Assembly: GCA_013398955.1 (NCBI GenBank)
Contig: VWPU01006254.1
Span: forward strand, 1-64,000
Length of the DNA stretch: 64,000 nucleotides
Source of the DNA: Callaeas wilsoni
Taxonomy: Eukaryota > Chordata > Aves > Passeriformes > Callaeidae
Reading direction: 5' to 3'
Shown here piece by piece: positions 55,201 to 61,200 of this stretch (position 1 is its first letter; each line of letters begins with the position of its first letter). A model generated the notes under the pieces. It saw only the letters and a list, made by a program, of their open reading frames with translations. It searched no databases and had not been told where the DNA came from. The translations under genes and the position numbers were made by a program.

Positions 55201-58200
55201 ACAGCTTCTTTTAAGGTTCTAAACCACTCTGTGCTAGATAATTTTAATATGCATTGGATAGAACAAAATTAAAAGTATGAATTATTTTGAGTAATCTTCT
55301 GGATTTAGAGCTTTCCCTCTTTTTGTAATTTTCTGATCTTAATTTAGAAAACACCAAACCAACCAACCAACCAACCAAATAAAAAGGCAACCAACAACAA
55401 ATACCCCCAAACCAAGCCCAGTGTTCAAAAGAAATGTGAAAATATCTTCTTTTCACTGACAGGTGCCCTCGTCGATTCTGGACAAAAAAGTGTTTCTGCA
55501 GTTCAGTCTTCTGTGGAACGTTATGCAGTGCTTAAATTTGACTTCAATTTTGAGTCCCTTTCTGTAACTCTCTACAACAATGACACAACTCAGGTTTGTG
55601 ACAAAGCTTTTATCACACAGGTGGGGTGGGCAGCCAAGGCTTCTCACATGGACAGAACTCAGGTCAGAAAAATAAAGTTACATCAGCCGCATTGGCTTTA
55701 TAATGCTTTCCTAATGGAGCTTTGAGCTTTCTTGGGCAGACGATGTCCTTAAGAAGAAAAAAGTGTGTGCATTTCTGCAAGTCACACTAAAAATATTACT
55801 AAACCAACCCAAAACACCAAAAGAATTTGATTTGGTCATTCAAACTTTGATTCCAGTTACCCAAAATAAAAATGAATATTTGAAAAGCAGGAATTTTTAG
55901 CTCAGACAGTGCTAGTTCTATGTGTGGTGCCTCTAGAGTTAGTAAGCAGATCCAAGGTGTATATGGCCCATAATTTCCTCTTGCATATCCCCAACTGTGA
56001 GCAATTATGGACATCCTCTCTGTGCTGAAAACAGAAGAGAAAGATGTGAAATGCTGTCTTGTTTTTATGACCTAATAAAGTCTGCTTTATGTAGATTTGA
56101 AGGTGCTTGTTTTATATCTTTGTATATAGTGAATGTTATTTGTGTGTCATTTTTAAGATCTTCTAGTGCAAAGAGTGTCACAGGGAAGGAAGACACTGCA
56201 GTGGAATTTTATTTTAATTTCACTGTGATGTAATTTCCACTTATTGTTGAGGTGCTCTTGTAGATGAGTTAGTGTGATGAGAGAGGAGGGATTCTCTGGT
56301 AAGGGATCTGGAGTTCAAATAGATTATCCTTCAGTGATGCATTCTGACCAGCTGCTGGCAGTGTGGTGCAGAAACAACTTCACTGCAGCCCAGCAGGTTT
56401 TCGTTTTCTCAGTGAGTTTCTTGAACTCATTTGTATGAGTGGAGGACTGTTGACAGCATCAGGCTAATCAGAACTTTCAATTTATGGATTATGATGCATG
56501 CGGCTAGCAGCAAGGGAAATGTCTTATTGCTTTGCTCTGTGATAACTAACTCTGCTCTTTGTCCTTCTGTAGGAGTCTCTGCTTTCGGTGCATAGTGTCA
56601 AATTGCGCCTTGGTGAGCTCCGGCTCCATCTCATGGCATCGGCAGGGGAGATGTTCTCAGATGGCTCCATGGATATCAATGTTAAACTCAAAGCATGTAC
56701 CTTGGATGATCTCAGAGAAGGAATTCAGAATGTGACTGCAAGGTGGGTTTGAATGCATCAGAAATGGAAAAACTCCAGCTTATGAGGAAGGCTTTTTCCT
56801 TGTTCTATACTTTGCTTCACATTGAATTGATAAAACTCAGTAGTGCTGTCAGTTGTGGCCTGTAGTACTCTGTGCTTAAGCAATGAACAACGTCGTTTTA
56901 ATAATGTTAAAGAAATTTCTACTCTTTTATGTTGATTTTTCAGGTTATCCAAAACAAAAAGAATCTGGAGGCTGGCATATTACAGTAAACTGTAGAACAG
57001 CTGACTAGAGAGCACCCAGCCTCAACTAGAGAGTTGTGTGCACTGAAACTTCAATGTAATTGTTATGTGCTGCATGCATACTTTCAAGAGTGTAGCACAC
57101 TAGTTTTAAATTGAAATTACTCTTCTGCTAGAAAAGCCTCTATCCTCTTATTTCTGGAAGAAACACTGCTTGCTTATGTGGTAATTCTTCATTGTAAATG
57201 GCATGGGGAGAAAAAAATGGCTGTACTTACGCATCTTTGTTTTCCTAGACCTATGTGTTATGATGTTTGAGATGTTTCTTATTAAACTTGTTTTCCAGAA
57301 TGATAGACAAGAAAGATGACACAAATGACAGTTCTATGATAGATATAAGATATAAGCAGGATAAAAATGGAACTGAAGTTGTCGCTGTCCTCAACAAGCT
57401 GTACATATGTGCTAGTATGGAATTTTTGTTGACAGTAGCACATTTTTTCATTAAGTCAATGCCAGTATCTTCAGCTGAAGGATCTGCACAGTTCCAATTA
57501 AAGCAAGTTGCTTATGGGAAATCCAAGGCAGAAACAGGTCTGTAAAACCAATTTCCACCCACCTCCATTCCTCTCCTTTGCAGATTTCATTCTGAAAATA
57601 ACTCATCTAAAAGTTTTCAAGATGCTGTCTTGGTATCAGACTTAAGAAATTAGCTTTTTCTTCAGAATGTGTAGATTGGCCACTAACACAGTAGTAGATA
57701 GCTTTTCTCGTTCTGATTTTTATATTCAAGGTGGGTCTTTAATCTTATTTTCACAGAAATATCTGTACGGCCAAACATGTCAGTAAAAGCTGTGATTATG
57801 GATCCAGAAATTGTATTTGTTGCTAATTTGACCAGTGCTGATGCCCCTGCCTTAAAAGTTTCCTTCCAATGTGACTTTTCTCTGACATCAGACAAGCTTG
57901 CGCAAAGGATAACTGCTCAAGTGAAGACCTTCAAAGTGTTGGCCTGTTCCTTTCTCAAAGAAAAACAAGACAAGAATGTTACTACGGTAAGGAAACCAGT
58001 GTTTCATGATGAAAAAAGTAGTTAGAACTGGTGGCAGGCACGTCCCTTAGCTGGCATATCTATAGGACTCGAAACTCTCAGTTTTTTTATCATTGGTTAT
58101 TCAGAAGAGAGGAGGGGCCTGTGATATTTAAAGGTGAGTCTTTTATCAGTAGGTGCAGGACTTGAGCACTGTCTAAAACCTGTGCTGCGCATTTGTAAAT

Positions 58201-61200
58201 TACATGAAAAGTTTCTTTGCGAAGAAACTTTATGAGAGGTTTTGAAGCCCAAGACCTTTTGCAGTGTTTTTCACTGCCTGTTGGCTTCCTTGTTGCAGTA
58301 GAGTCCTGAGTAGCCTTTTGTCTGGATCTTCATCTGCACATTCCTGCCAAGGGAGCACTGAGCCCCAAAAGTGGCCTGTGTGGTGTTCATCTCACATGTG
58401 CTTATCTTCCTTTGTGCATTGAGGTTTTTTAAGGATTCAGGTTTTTTTACTATGTTATCACTGTCTGTGTGTTGGGTTTTTGTTTTGTCTGGTTTTTGAG
58501 CATTAGGTCCAAAGCTTTTATTTCATTGGCTTTTAACTTTCCAGTACAAAATGGTGCTTCTGCAAATTGGGATGCAGGATTATCACACTATATGGAATGT
58601 TTTTACTCTGAAACATATTGTTGCTTCATGGAATCAGTGCCCATTTGGCCTGTGGGGTGAAAAAAATACAAGACCTTATGAAAGGGTTAGATTTAAGCAG
58701 TCACCTTAATAATCAAATTATGTTTTTCACTCAGGTGTTATGGCCATGTTCTTTGGTCATGGAAAATATGGCACACACTTCAGGGTTACACACTGTGGCA
58801 GTAACAATAGAGGAACTAACTATTAAGGTAAGATTATTAAAACTGTCTTTGGAAGAACAGCTGTATTTCTCAAGCTATAGCTTGGTGGGTTTTTTTGGTT
58901 TTTGTTTTGTGGGGGATTTTTTGTGGTTTTGTTTGTTTGTTTGTTTTTGGGTTTTTGTTTGGTTTTTGTTGGGGTTTTTTGTTGTTTTTGTTTTGATTTG
59001 ATTTGTTTTGTTTTTCCTTATTTTATTTTATTTTGTTTGCATATTGTTATTTACAATTTTCATTTCCCCAGTAGTTTAATTCCAGAAATAAGCACTTTTA
59101 GAGCTGCTCTGTGTTGGAAAAAGTCATTGTGTGTTCATCATTTTGACAGTCCTTTGACCAAAAAAGGAATAATTTAAATACTTCAGATTCTAGGATTCTT
59201 CCTAGTACTTCCTTCCGAAGTTATGAAATAACTCTTCCCCCTGCTGCTGCCACCAGTATTTTTGGGATATTTTGCAGCAAAGGAAAACAAGAGGAGGTCC
59301 ATGAATTGATTCTCTTCCTTGAAAATTAAGCTGCATCTCTTAAAAGACTTTTCATATTTGCTATCTACATTTATAATGTATTTTGTATTTTAATAGAAGA
59401 TTTTTTTCTTTGTTCGAGATATCACCAATAATTTTGAATACTGTCGTGACCATTATGGCTGCCCTAAAACCCAAAACAACAGAGGAGGATTCTAGAGGAG
59501 CAACTGAAGTTTCTGAGAATTTGTGGCAAGTGAAGCCTATAGATGAGTGCAATGCTTGGTTTCTTGGTGTTGACATAGCCACAGAAGCCACAGAAACTTT
59601 TAAGGACTGTGAACAAATTCTGAAGCAAGAGAAATTTGACATTGTAGTGAAATCGATTCAGATGACCTTGGAATGTGGTCTGGGACATCGAACTGTCCCT
59701 TTATTGTTAGTGGAATCTACATTTTCAGGTGTTCTTAAAAACTGGTCCTCGCTGATGGAGGTCACTGCTGATATGTCAGTGGAGGTATGTGGGGTCAAAC
59801 TGTTAGCAGTTTAAAACATTTCTGCAGGTTTCCTGAGTGCAAGTAATTTTTTAATACATTTTATATGTGCTGAATTAATAATAGGTTTAAATTGTAATGC
59901 TCTCAGGTGTTCTTTAGTCAGGCAAGTAAGCATAACATGCTTTGTACAGAAAATTGGAAGTCAATAGATTTTAATGGTAGTTGCTATGTGAAATAATCTA
60001 GTCCTCTGTTTCTGTATTATTTTTGCATATGCAAGTTTTGCTGTGTGAACAATGAGCTTGGGTTACTTGAATATTCACATTTAATTCCTATTGCCCCCCT
60101 TTTGTTTATTTCTCCAGCATTCTGTTTATCAGTAAGCTAGAAGTTATACTCTTCACAAAATGAGATACCATTCCAAGATGGTACAGGTCTCTTATGGAGA
60201 CAACATGTTAAAATTTCATACAACCAGATGTGCAGCTGCTCTATGTAATATATTTACTACCCCTTGATGGTTTACCAAATTACCTCATTCTTCATTCTGT
60301 TCTTGGATATACAAGTAGCCTTCTTCCATTGCCAGGTGTGCATATCATGGTGGAGTTTGGATGCCTAATTGTGTACCTCTGGGGAAAGTCACTGTGGTTC
60401 CATGAGGGATGAGCAAAATAGCTGAAAGGGAACATCCAGAACTATTGAGTCCACAGCTTCTTTTCAGATTTACAGTGATGGAAGCAAATTAAAAACTTGG
60501 TGCTGGCTATGAGTTAGAGGAATCAATCCAGTGGACCAGATTCAGACTATAGTTGGCTCAAACTAATTGTTATTTCAAGTACAATAAAGTAATTGTGGCA
60601 TTGAAGTTTCTGGTCTCAAAGTCATTCTCTCAAACGGTGTGGGAGAAGATAAGAGACTTGATTATGTTAATTGAAAGTGTTAAAAAGAGATAGTGTTACC
60701 AGGATGCTTTGTTGCTCTCAAAGCAAGCCAGGGAATGATCTCTTCAAAAATGGTGCAATTTGAGGAAAATATATGATATATTACACCTCTGTGTATTAGT
60801 TTTTAAAACCATTAAAAATTAACACTAGACCTCCAAAACATGAAATGAAGATTTATTTTTTTCTTTTTTAATGTTTTTCATAAAATTGCTTTGTATTTAG
60901 ATATCTTATTTAATTTTGATTATTTCTTTAGGTTCATTATTACAATGAAACCTATGCAGTGTGGGAGCCACTTATTGAACGAGTTCAAGGAGGAAAGAAG
61001 CAATGGAATTTAAAGCTAGAGGTATGTAAAGATACTTGACACTATGTGAAATGGTTTGAATAGTCAGCTATTTTTTAATTTCTTAAAAGTTTTATGGGGC
61101 ATTGACCTTTTGAATTCTGTTGCTTGAAGGAGCTATGCAGTTTTACAAGAGAAAAAAAAAATCATTCTTTAGACACCTTAAGGTTTTTCTGAATAACGTG

